From a virus: 60,128 bases of DNA. This document shows, one piece after another, positions 24,101-32,188 of this stretch; within the stretch, counting starts at the first letter, position 1, and each line of letters starts with the position of its first letter. The notes beneath the pieces were generated by a model. That model searched no databases. It had not been told where the DNA came from and saw nothing but the letters and a program-made list of their open reading frames with translations. Both the position numbers and the translations under genes were made by a program. The stretch lies in the IMG/VR virus record IMGVR_UViG_3300007908_000001, positions 1 through 60,128 of that record; one strand, given 5' to 3'.

Positions 24101-24381
24101 TATACGTCATCCTTTCGTGGCTTATCGTAAGTCAACGCTTGTTTCGAATCCGATAAACCGGAAACAGTCGGATCGGGGATTGCGTTATATACCGATACAA
24201 CTATTGTGAAGAATACATACGGATTTAATACCGCGTCGATTATTACGTCCCATAATGCGCCCCACGTCGTCAAGTCCGCGCCGGTTATTCCGAAGTAGGC
24301 TCCGATTGGAACCGCGATTGCGAGAAACACTTGCGCCCAAAACTGCGTATTCTTAGCGCGTACCTTCCAGTTAATTTTCAT
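24100..24381 (-). CDS. phiLC3-family holin
   Basis: 93 residues. Opens MKINWKVRAKNTQFWAQVFL, the hallmark N-terminus of phiLC3-type holins. Two membrane helices (FWAQVFLAIAVPIGAYFGI and PYVFFTIVVSVYNAI) and the conserved end DPTVSGLSDSKQALTYDKP. It makes the membrane lesion that releases the amidase encoded directly downstream. Confidence 0.95.
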   Translation of the reverse strand: MKINWKVRAKNTQFWAQVFLAIAVPIGAYFGITGADLTTWGALWDVIIDAVLNPYVFFTIVVSVYNAIPDPTVSGLSDSKQALTYDKPRKDDV

Positions 24382-24394
24382 AAATTACCGCTCC

Positions 24395-24748
24395 CTATCG
24401 TATTATTTGATTAACGCTTTCGATACCGAAGTAGAATAGTAGCGCTGCGATGACAAGCGCTGATACAACCTTCCACCAAAAGTTTTTATGTCGGGTTAAT
24501 TCCGCTTCCCTGTCGCCGTCCATTTTATCGCGAATGTAACGTGTATCGCTTTTAATTTCGCCGAGCGTTTCTTTTAACATCGATATCTCTTGATCCTGTA
24601 GTTTATCCGACATTTGTAAATCGCGGATATCGTCCTTCATTCCGAGTTGATTCGTATTCAACCGGTTGAGGACGCCTTTCATATCGGTAATATCTTGATT
24701 GACGCGTTCCCGCCATATATCCATAGCTTCGTCAGTCCCTTCGCCCAT
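24395..24748 (-). CDS. XhlA/BhlA-type hemolysin-like lysis protein
   Basis: 117 residues from the ATG at 24746-24748, which follows GGGGG at a good distance; the in-frame codons further upstream lack a site. Residues about 10-80 are coiled coil (RVNQDITDMKGVLNRLNTNQ, LQDQEISMLKETLGEI), then one membrane helix near the C-terminus (FWWKVVSALVIAALLFYFG). This is the layout of XhlA, which in PBSX-like phages works with the holin in lysis. It lies 14 bases upstream of the holin. Confidence 0.9.
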   Translation of the reverse strand: MGEGTDEAMDIWRERVNQDITDMKGVLNRLNTNQLGMKDDIRDLQMSDKLQDQEISMLKETLGEIKSDTRYIRDKMDGDREAELTRHKNFWWKVVSALVIAALLFYFGIESVNQIIR

Positions 24749-24871
24749 TTCGTACCCCCTAGATGTTGCGGTATTTGTGCGCACCGCCTATACTATAAAT
24801 ACGCCGTCTGCGAGTACCCTGCGTATGACGGCGAGGGGAGGCGTGAACTCCCCGTTTATTTTTACGGACGC

Positions 24872-24899
24872 AAAAAGAACGCCGTGTGAGGGCGCTCTC
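24872..24899 (-). terminator. Terminator after the moron gene
   Basis: On the minus strand GAGCGCC and GGCGTTC (one G-U pair) enclose a CTCACAC loop, followed by TTTTT. It lies about 50 bases beyond the stop of the polymerase-like gene at 24950. It separates the acquired cassette from the lysis genes, which may then need read-through or their own promoter. Confidence 0.75.
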
Positions 24900-24949
24900 A
24901 ATTCCGTTATCTTGAATTCAAGTAATCAACATAATGTTCCAAAGATACA

Positions 24950-26263
24950 TTACCAAGTAATTCTGTATCTTTTTCTTTTTCTTACTTGTTCAGCGTTATC
25001 TTTTGATTCGTTTGATTCAGAATGTGGATTAGCAATTTCCCTTCTATATTCAAAATTCTGCCTCTGTATCATGCCAACAATGAAACAAAATATATTAAAA
25101 TAAGTGAACCAACCTTGTATAACAGGTTCTACCATAAAAGTAATAATAAACGCTGTAAATAACGCAATTACTATACCCTTTAACACTACAGGGTGATTGT
25201 ATCTACGAAACGTAATTATCGAGCCAATAGAAATTAACGTAAATAAAACTAAGACAGCAAAAGGGAAAAAACCGCCTTCAAATGCAACATCAAGCCATAA
25301 GTTATGTGCATAATTTAACGGAATTAAAGTTTCCTTCCCTCCCATCGGATTTTCAAATAAACCATTAAAGGTCAGTTTCCAAGCAAGTACTCTCGAATCT
25401 GAACCGATGTCTGTCGATTGCAACCTAGCATAAAGTAAGGTGTTTTCCCAGGCAAATCTGAGCCCAAACATATTTTGATCGAAAAGGTATTTAAATATTA
25501 ACAGAAAGAACGCGGTTGAAAAAATACCCGCAACTTTCTTTAAACTAGCTTTTCTAACAAATAACGTAGTTACCAAAAATGATAATACGATTATCGCGAA
25601 ACCAGACCGATTTCCTAATTGCAGTACACAATAGGTTGCCGCTACAAAACTGAGTAAAGCCATTATTCTAATAGTATTATTATGCTTATCCTTATTATCC
25701 TTCAAGAACACTAAAGGGAGCATAGCTAACCCAAAAGATAATAACGTATTTATTCCTGTTGCTGTGATAAAACTATCGTCCCAAAAATTCATTACCAGCC
25801 TCTGACCCCCGAATGTCTTAATTGCAGAAGTCATATCACCATAAGTGAGTACAGTATTCAACAAACTTAAATAGCCGAATAAAGTAAAGGACACGATAAC
25901 CAAGATTAAATACTGATACATCTTTTTGTATTTACCGTTAGTTACGATATACCCCATCACATATAACGTAAAAGGATATATTAGGTACAATAAGATGGTG
26001 CCATTTGTACTGAATTTGTAATAATACTGAACTAAGGCATAGATGATGCTGAAAACCATAAGTGTTGCAAGAGTTATTGTAAATCTAGTGTTGTATTTAA
26101 ACCTAATCAAATAAATACACATTACCGGGAAAATAAGTAGAGGAATGTAAACCCCCACATTTAAAAAATTAATACAATATAACACCAAAATAAGCATAAA
26201 TACCAGGTCTTTGTAGCTGATTGCCCGTAGATTGTCTCTCTTTGTTAATATATCCAAGTTCAC
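24950..26263 (-). CDS. O-antigen ligase/polymerase-like (Wzy_C) membrane protein, moron
   Basis: 437 residues with about 10-12 membrane helices. The large-loop motif of the Wzy/WaaL family is visible: LGNRSGFAI in one helix boundary and YAHNLWLDVAFEGG in the periplasm-side loop, then a charged C-terminal tail. Family members join or polymerise surface polysaccharide. The gene is much more AT-rich and poorer in CG than the phage backbone, and stands between the fibre and the lysis genes. It is not needed for virion assembly. It may change the host surface glycan in the lysogen, for example to block superinfection. GTG start at 26261-26263; a TTG two codons later has the better-spaced GAGG. Confidence 0.8.
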   Translation of the reverse strand: MNLDILTKRDNLRAISYKDLVFMLILVLYCINFLNVGVYIPLLIFPVMCIYLIRFKYNTRFTITLATLMVFSIIYALVQYYYKFSTNGTILLYLIYPFTLYVMGYIVTNGKYKKMYQYLILVIVSFTLFGYLSLLNTVLTYGDMTSAIKTFGGQRLVMNFWDDSFITATGINTLLSFGLAMLPLVFLKDNKDKHNNTIRIMALLSFVAATYCVLQLGNRSGFAIIVLSFLVTTLFVRKASLKKVAGIFSTAFFLLIFKYLFDQNMFGLRFAWENTLLYARLQSTDIGSDSRVLAWKLTFNGLFENPMGGKETLIPLNYAHNLWLDVAFEGGFFPFAVLVLFTLISIGSIITFRRYNHPVVLKGIVIALFTAFIITFMVEPVIQGWFTYFNIFCFIVGMIQRQNFEYRREIANPHSESNESKDNAEQVRKRKRYRITW

Positions 26264-26367
26264 GTCCTCATTTCCGCATAACTTTGTCTACTAAACTCTA
26301 GTCTACCAAAGCGCAAATGAGTTTGGTAATTTTTTCATTAAATAGTTCTTCCTACAAGCGTATTACT

Positions 26368-28878
26368 TCACCCTAAATTCTTTAAGAAATAATAAATCGG
26401 CTTAGACATCTCATCATACCCCGCATCATTTGGATGTACCGCATCGCTGATATGCGATTCCGTGTTTAATTGTGCATGTATTGGTACAAGGTATAAATTT
26501 TCTAACTCTCTATTGTCATACTTAGCAATGAATTGTCGCAACCACTCGTGATAAACTGCTTTATATCTCCAACGTGTCTGACCCGCGCCATACGCAGAAC
26601 CAAATGCGGTCTGTGTTGCGTTTGGTGGTATCGTTACCATCAAGGCGATTCTGATTGTTGAACTAAACGCTTTAATGCTCGCTATGATAGTTTCAAAGTG
26701 AGCCAATATCGAAGGTACTCCCGCTTTTGCTTCTTCCACAGTTGCGTAATTGAAAATGTCATTAATACCTAAATGTATAAACACATAATCTAGGCTTGAA
26801 TACCCTTGTTGGTTCATGTAATACGCAAAATCAAACTTGGAAGTTGTGGGATTCCAAAAAGCGTTTGTTGTCCCTGCCAATGAAGCGGACTTTGTATAAA
26901 CAGCACCACTCCAACCACTTCTCCCTTCGTGTAGATTAGGAGTCGTCCCTCTTGTTCCAAATAACTGTACATTCATCGAGTCCCCCACAAAAGAATCCAA
27001 CAACGCTTGCGTATACTTTCCAGCATTTGTCGTGCTATCTCCGATGAATAATACATTTTTAGTACCCGAACCATTTGTAGTGGATACTGTTTTCAACGTA
27101 ACCCCCTTCGATGCAACTCTTTTCTGCCCGTCATAAGCTTCGATTGTTATAGGTAACTCTCCCGGTGTCCCCGACAACGACCCGACCCGTTTATCATAAT
27201 GAATTCCTCTAGCGCTTATCACATCAATGTTATATTCACTTGCTTCGTGAATAATATTGTCGAAGTATATATTTAATGGTTTGCCTTCTACCGCATAAAT
27301 TTTATTTGGTAAGTCAATCAGTAGGTTTTCTTTGCCTTCTTCATCTACGGGCTTTGAAGATAAATATTTGGACGGTATTACGGGCTGATAAGGTGCATAT
27401 GTGGAAGGTAAAGTATCACCTTTCACCAACATCTGAGTGTCTAAGTTCGTTAATAGTACCGACACCCTTAGATATTTAGCGTTTTCTGGCGCTGTAATAA
27501 TCGGTGTCATTTGTGGCGCTGCCGGATTAGCGATGTAAATTTTGTTCGCATCATACCATGAAAAATGTTGGTTGATATTATTTCTAATATATCTACCGGA
27601 ACCAATAACTTCTATAAAGTCACTATACGTGAACCCCGCACTAGCCAAAAGAGAGCCATTTAAATACGATACATATTGTCCGGCTGTCGTTTTAGTTTTA
27701 TCAAACAAGTTAACTGATTCCAAGAAACCCAATTCGTTAGCATTGATCACAAAGTTTTCAAACGCTGATTTATCCAACCCTTTGATTAAATCCTTCTGGA
27801 TTTGCCATTGAAAAGGAATATAATATGATGGTGCTACTTCATTCTTGACTACAGTTAATGTGTTATTACGTGTAGCAAGTAAGTGAATCCTCATATAATA
27901 TGCCCCAGACGGAACTGATAACGTCGTGACGTTTACTCCCGTAACAGCACTAATAAATGAATAGTCAACAGTGTAAAATGCATAACCACCTATCGGTAAA
28001 GATGTGTTTATCGTATCCCCGTGATTAACCTTTATATAATCCGATGTACGCCATGTTTCATCTGCTCTAACAGTCCCGTCAGCAGTTAATAAATAACCAC
28101 TTTCAGCACTGTCTTTATCGTATATATTTCTTGAGTCCACAAAGGAGGCTTTTCTTTCCGTGATTATATCATCAGCAAGCGTTTGAAGTATAGGAGCATT
28201 ACCATTTATTTGTTGCTTCAATGTATCAGAAACGTCTGATTCACCAATTAGAACTGACTTTTTTCGAACTTCTGCGTCATTCGCCTTTTCCGCCAACTGT
28301 TGATTAACTTTATCGAGTCTAGCGTTAAGATTGACCTCTCCTCCGCGCGCTTGCACGACCTCCGGATTATTACTTCCAGCTTCCGCAATCACCGCGTCAA
28401 ACTGATCGCGTACTCCTTCCGCAACTACCTCGGCGTGTTCCGCTTTATCGACCGCTACGACTACCTTCGCGTCCATATCGTCGAATTGTCGCTGAAACTG
28501 CTCGACGGTAATCGTATTTACGTCGGTATATCCGAGGTTATCGAGCGACGGCGTTATTTTCAAACGTAAGAAGTCGTCCGCGGGGAACTTCTGCGTCTTG
28601 CCGCCGACTGTAGACGTGAATTCTACGCGCATCCTGTCGCCGTACCCTACGTCTTCCGTTACGGTAATTCCGATGCGTCCTTCGCCGAGTATCTGCGCCG
28701 TTCCTTCGTGGACGACTCCGCCTGCTCGTTGCGCGATTTTATACGTAACCGCTGAACCCGTTAAATCTACGAGATTTCCCTCGCCGTCGAACAGGTTAAA
28801 TTCGAGTGTGAAGTCGTGTCCTTGCTTAATGATGTTACCGCCTTTAATTAGCGTCACCTTCGTTATAGGTTTGTGCAT
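26368..28878 (-). CDS. Receptor-binding fibre: BppU N-terminus, SGNH hydrolase C-terminus
   Basis: 836 residues. The N-terminal 110 (MHKPITKVTLIKGGNIIKQG, HDFTLEFNLFDGEGNLVDLT) match the baseplate upper protein BppU attachment domain. A helical neck follows (about 120-200). The middle has repeated beta modules, and the C-terminus is an SGNH/GDSL esterase: GDST (613-616, nucleophile Ser), HLGINDIF (block III, about 702-709), and DAVHP (D812, H815). The enzyme probably removes acetyl or similar groups from the receptor glycan. The DNA changes from backbone-like to AT-rich inside the gene near 28.25-28.3 kb, so the receptor-binding part looks swapped in. Confidence 0.9.
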   Translation of the reverse strand: MHKPITKVTLIKGGNIIKQGHDFTLEFNLFDGEGNLVDLTGSAVTYKIAQRAGGVVHEGTAQILGEGRIGITVTEDVGYGDRMRVEFTSTVGGKTQKFPADDFLRLKITPSLDNLGYTDVNTITVEQFQRQFDDMDAKVVVAVDKAEHAEVVAEGVRDQFDAVIAEAGSNNPEVVQARGGEVNLNARLDKVNQQLAEKANDAEVRKKSVLIGESDVSDTLKQQINGNAPILQTLADDIITERKASFVDSRNIYDKDSAESGYLLTADGTVRADETWRTSDYIKVNHGDTINTSLPIGGYAFYTVDYSFISAVTGVNVTTLSVPSGAYYMRIHLLATRNNTLTVVKNEVAPSYYIPFQWQIQKDLIKGLDKSAFENFVINANELGFLESVNLFDKTKTTAGQYVSYLNGSLLASAGFTYSDFIEVIGSGRYIRNNINQHFSWYDANKIYIANPAAPQMTPIITAPENAKYLRVSVLLTNLDTQMLVKGDTLPSTYAPYQPVIPSKYLSSKPVDEEGKENLLIDLPNKIYAVEGKPLNIYFDNIIHEASEYNIDVISARGIHYDKRVGSLSGTPGELPITIEAYDGQKRVASKGVTLKTVSTTNGSGTKNVLFIGDSTTNAGKYTQALLDSFVGDSMNVQLFGTRGTTPNLHEGRSGWSGAVYTKSASLAGTTNAFWNPTTSKFDFAYYMNQQGYSSLDYVFIHLGINDIFNYATVEEAKAGVPSILAHFETIIASIKAFSSTIRIALMVTIPPNATQTAFGSAYGAGQTRWRYKAVYHEWLRQFIAKYDNRELENLYLVPIHAQLNTESHISDAVHPNDAGYDEMSKPIYYFLKNLG

Positions 28879-28901
28879 TTTATACGTCCACCCTTCCCGG
28901 A

Positions 28902-29093
28902 TTAATCCGTATCAATTTCGACCGCTCCCGCGTCCGTTTGTTCCCTCGTTTTCATCAGTTCAATCTGCGAATGAGCGAGGTCTAAGTCGAGCATAAGACC
29001 CGCTATTCTACGGCTTTGCTTTTCTACCGTCATCTTTAATACGGCTTCTAACTCCGTATCTTGTTGCGATTGCGCTCCGTCTATTTCCGTCAT
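28902..29093 (-). CDS. Small coiled-coil protein, 63 aa, tail region
   Basis: Helical throughout (TELEAVLKMTVEKQSRRIAG, LDLDLAHSQIELMKTREQ). The start overlaps the stop of the Tal gene. Small helical proteins often sit between Tal and fibre genes in TP901-like phages; the role is not known. Confidence 0.7.
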   Translation of the reverse strand: MTEIDGAQSQQDTELEAVLKMTVEKQSRRIAGLMLDLDLAHSQIELMKTREQTDAGAVEIDTD

Positions 29094-31393
29094 TTCATCG
29101 CTCCTTCTAATGCGTCTATTTTCTCGATAGCTTGCTTTAATCCTCGGAATAAGAATCCGACAAGTCCGTAAATACCGAATCCATCGCCACGCTCCGAATA
29201 CGTTTCGTAAGGCATTTCGTCGAGCATTAATCCGAGTTGCTTCTTCGTATGAGAACCTTCGTTTACGCGGTTGTATAAATAGGCGTCTGCGTTACGGATA
29301 ATGTCGAGTACGTCGATATCATATACGTCAATATTTCGTTTATTTTCGCGTACCGACGTATCTGTAATAAACTCCCGCGCGCGAACCGGACGGTATGTTG
29401 TTTCCGTCCCACGTACCGTGACTTTTACTTCGCCGCCGCCCGCAGGACGTATGAAGAAATCAACGCCATCCCCCGTACCTTTATCGATAAAGTCACCATA
29501 GTATCCTAGCCCTCTGTATGCGACGTACGTAGACGTGCCGCTATTGTTTACAGCTCTAACTTCACCTGTTGCGTTTGGGCGCAAGAATAGATTGTCGGAA
29601 GCGCCCGAAAGATTATTAACGTCATACGTATTTGCCTTAACGCTTTCAACACGGATTGGCTGATAGATGTCCGTCGTGCCGTTTAACGTAACGCGTAATT
29701 CCCCCGCGCTTAACGGTCTGGCGTATAAATTAACCGCACTTGCTCCGGTGCCTGTGTTTATGTTCCAAAAGTTTCCGTAAAATCCGGATGCTCTTAATGG
29801 AAGGTAACGATAACTTCCGATTAAACCGTCGCCCGGAATATCGTCATATTCGACAACCCGTGCTTCACCGCTCCTTGACGCTAGATATACATTAGTTTGC
29901 GACGTTCCAAACGCTGAACTTGTTACTAATGTCGAATCCGCTTGGAATCGAATATCCCCGCCGGCATTCCGTCCATAAAATCCGCTAGGCGACATTTCGA
30001 CGTACCTTCCGTTAGATTGCAGTAAATGGATATTTCCGCCAGTAATCGTCATTTCGTCAGCGCCGGAAATCGAACGGAATGTACTTCCGTAAATCTCGAC
30101 ACCTTCGATGACGATTCCGCGAAGTGTCCCCGCAGTAATAACGTCTGCAACGATACCGTCGCCTGTTACCGCAGTCCTAAACGAATTCCCGCCGTCGTTA
30201 GATATTCCGATACCTGCCGATGTAAATACCGTCAGCTTATTAGGATTGTTCGGATCGCGCCCGATAATCCCGTTGTTAAACTCCAATTCCGTCTGTGCCG
30301 ACTGTAGCGCTAATGTCGCCGCTCTTACTGCTTCGTCTAACGCACTGAACGGTAATTCCGTACGCCCTTCGATTAAGTCGTTAATGCGTCCTATTGCCGA
30401 TGTTAGATTCGATTGATGTCGCTTAGTTAACGAATCCGAGCCTAGCGTTAATTTCAAGTCGATAACGTTACCGCGCCAATCCTTGACGACCGTAATATCG
30501 CTAACGCGCACTTCTACGTCTAATCCGATACGCTCGTCGATAAGGAATACGCGGTCGCCTAATTCCGGCTGCGCTAACGCGTAGCCTTGTCGCCTTAAAT
30601 CGTGTATGTCCGCAGATACGCTAATCTTTAAAGATTCGTTGACTAACGTCTTCAATGCGTTGTCCATCGTCGTTTCGTCCGTAACACGTCCGTCGTAAAT
30701 CGGAGGCGCGTGACGTATTCCGACGATGTCCGCAATAGGTGACGTGTATTCACGGGTTAAAGCCGCGTTTTCTTCGTCGCCTTCTTCGTAATCGCCGAAA
30801 CCTTTAGCGTACGTCCATAACGCAGTAGCATCGATTTCCTCGATGATATTAGACGCGTTAAGTCGATAACGGTATTGAAACGATGTGTCGCGTCCTATTT
30901 GCGATTCAAGGTAAACGATCTTTCCGCTTATGCGGAATTCCGCTTTATATCGCTCTAACGCACGTTTGAACGTCGCCAATTTAGTGTCGCCTTTACCGAA
31001 GCCTTGCCATTGAACCGCTGTAAACGCGTCGACGATAACGAAGTTAAAGCCGGTATCCGCGAAGATTAACGTAAAGGCGTCGTGCGCCGTCATATGCGTA
31101 TTGTATTCTTCGTAAATCCGATCATTGTCGAATACGTCGAAGAATAACGGGACTGCGATAACACTTGCGATTAATTTATCGCCTTCGCCCGCCTTCTTTA
31201 CGTAGACGACTTTATACTCAACGCCGTCATCGTCGATAACGTTCCACATTTCCGTTAAGTTGTCGATAAATAATTCATTAACCTTCGACGGCTCTATGGT
31301 AAACGCTATTGACTGATTGCCGTTTCTTTCGCCTTGCCACTCCGTCGTGGCTTCGAGTAGGTATTCGTTGCCGACTAAATCTCGTACATACAT
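29090..31393 (-). CDS. Tail-associated protein Tal with C-terminal S74 chaperone
   Basis: 767 residues. The N-terminal 330 follow the prophage endopeptidase tail (gp18/Tal) pattern: MYVRDLVGNEYLLEATTEWQ, AHDAFTLIFADTGFNFVI, then PELGDRVFLIDERIGLDVEV. Residues about 380-680 are repeated beta segments with GFYGRN/GFYGNF/GYYGDF motifs, likely a trimeric shaft. The end (DTSVRENKRNIDVYDIDVLD, LGLMLDEMPYE) is a peptidase S74 intramolecular chaperone, which trims itself off after folding. It forms the tail tip and may reach the cell wall. No separate peptidoglycan hydrolase domain is seen. Confidence 0.88.
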   Translation of the reverse strand: MYVRDLVGNEYLLEATTEWQGERNGNQSIAFTIEPSKVNELFIDNLTEMWNVIDDDGVEYKVVYVKKAGEGDKLIASVIAVPLFFDVFDNDRIYEEYNTHMTAHDAFTLIFADTGFNFVIVDAFTAVQWQGFGKGDTKLATFKRALERYKAEFRISGKIVYLESQIGRDTSFQYRYRLNASNIIEEIDATALWTYAKGFGDYEEGDEENAALTREYTSPIADIVGIRHAPPIYDGRVTDETTMDNALKTLVNESLKISVSADIHDLRRQGYALAQPELGDRVFLIDERIGLDVEVRVSDITVVKDWRGNVIDLKLTLGSDSLTKRHQSNLTSAIGRINDLIEGRTELPFSALDEAVRAATLALQSAQTELEFNNGIIGRDPNNPNKLTVFTSAGIGISNDGGNSFRTAVTGDGIVADVITAGTLRGIVIEGVEIYGSTFRSISGADEMTITGGNIHLLQSNGRYVEMSPSGFYGRNAGGDIRFQADSTLVTSSAFGTSQTNVYLASRSGEARVVEYDDIPGDGLIGSYRYLPLRASGFYGNFWNINTGTGASAVNLYARPLSAGELRVTLNGTTDIYQPIRVESVKANTYDVNNLSGASDNLFLRPNATGEVRAVNNSGTSTYVAYRGLGYYGDFIDKGTGDGVDFFIRPAGGGEVKVTVRGTETTYRPVRAREFITDTSVRENKRNIDVYDIDVLDIIRNADAYLYNRVNEGSHTKKQLGLMLDEMPYETYSERGDGFGIYGLVGFLFRGLKQAIEKIDALEGAMK

Positions 31394-31405
31394 CCGCGCA
31401 CCTCC

Positions 31406-32188
31406 TTACAGATAATAATGCGGATATTCAAACTTTATTTTTGCGTCAAATGTTCCGACGATTTCGAAATCGTTCCATCCGGGTGACAACGTAATTACGC
31501 CTTTATCCGTCTTCCGTATAATATCCAGCCCATTGGACGTAATTCGTGCGCCGTCGATTACGATGTCTTGCGTCGCTATATTGTCGTTGATTCGGATTGA
31601 AGAACCATTCGTAATGTTCCGCATTTCGAAATGTCCAATGTTACGCGTCGAGTCGCTAATCGTAATCTTTAACTGTTGCTCAAACGGATGAATCTCGACG
31701 TTGCCTTCGTTCACAAGGCGAAATTCCGGTAGGGTAAATGTCTGCGATATTACGTCCGATTCCCCGAAAGGAAGTTCCGTAGTTTCGAAGACTAATTCGC
31801 CGAATCCGTATTTAAACGATTGTTCGATCGCGAAGTCGTTCACTAACCGGACTTTATACTTACGGTCATTTACCGTCACGTTATCGCCTGTCTGATAAAC
31901 GTCGCGCCGCATTTCTCGGATATAAAACGATTGCAGTCCGCCGATTATTCCGAATAGCGTGTCGCGCTTCGTCGCATAATCGAGCATATCATCGGACTTA
32001 TAATAAAAAGGAACGCTAATCGTACGCGTTCCGTAAGTCGCTCCGTAGTCTATCGTTCCGTGACGCCCGTCCGACGTGCCATAGCGCGGGATTATAGGAA
32101 TTGACGATACTACGAAATCCCGCGCCGTTACACCGTAATCAGCGAGCGTAAACGATTGTCCGTCCGTTCTTTCTATCATAACGTCCAT
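31406..32188 (-). CDS. Distal tail protein (Dit)
   Basis: 260 residues. The N-terminal half (MIERTDGQSFTLADYGVTAR, GTIDYGATYGTRTISVPFYY) is the ring-forming Dit domain of siphovirus tails. A galectin-like C-terminal half ends in WNDFEIVGTFDAKIKFEYPH. It lies between tape measure and Tal, the canonical position, and its start overlaps the tape-measure stop. It joins the tail tube to the baseplate. Confidence 0.9.
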   Translation of the reverse strand: MDVMIERTDGQSFTLADYGVTARDFVVSSIPIIPRYGTSDGRHGTIDYGATYGTRTISVPFYYKSDDMLDYATKRDTLFGIIGGLQSFYIREMRRDVYQTGDNVTVNDRKYKVRLVNDFAIEQSFKYGFGELVFETTELPFGESDVISQTFTLPEFRLVNEGNVEIHPFEQQLKITISDSTRNIGHFEMRNITNGSSIRINDNIATQDIVIDGARITSNGLDIIRKTDKGVITLSPGWNDFEIVGTFDAKIKFEYPHYYL

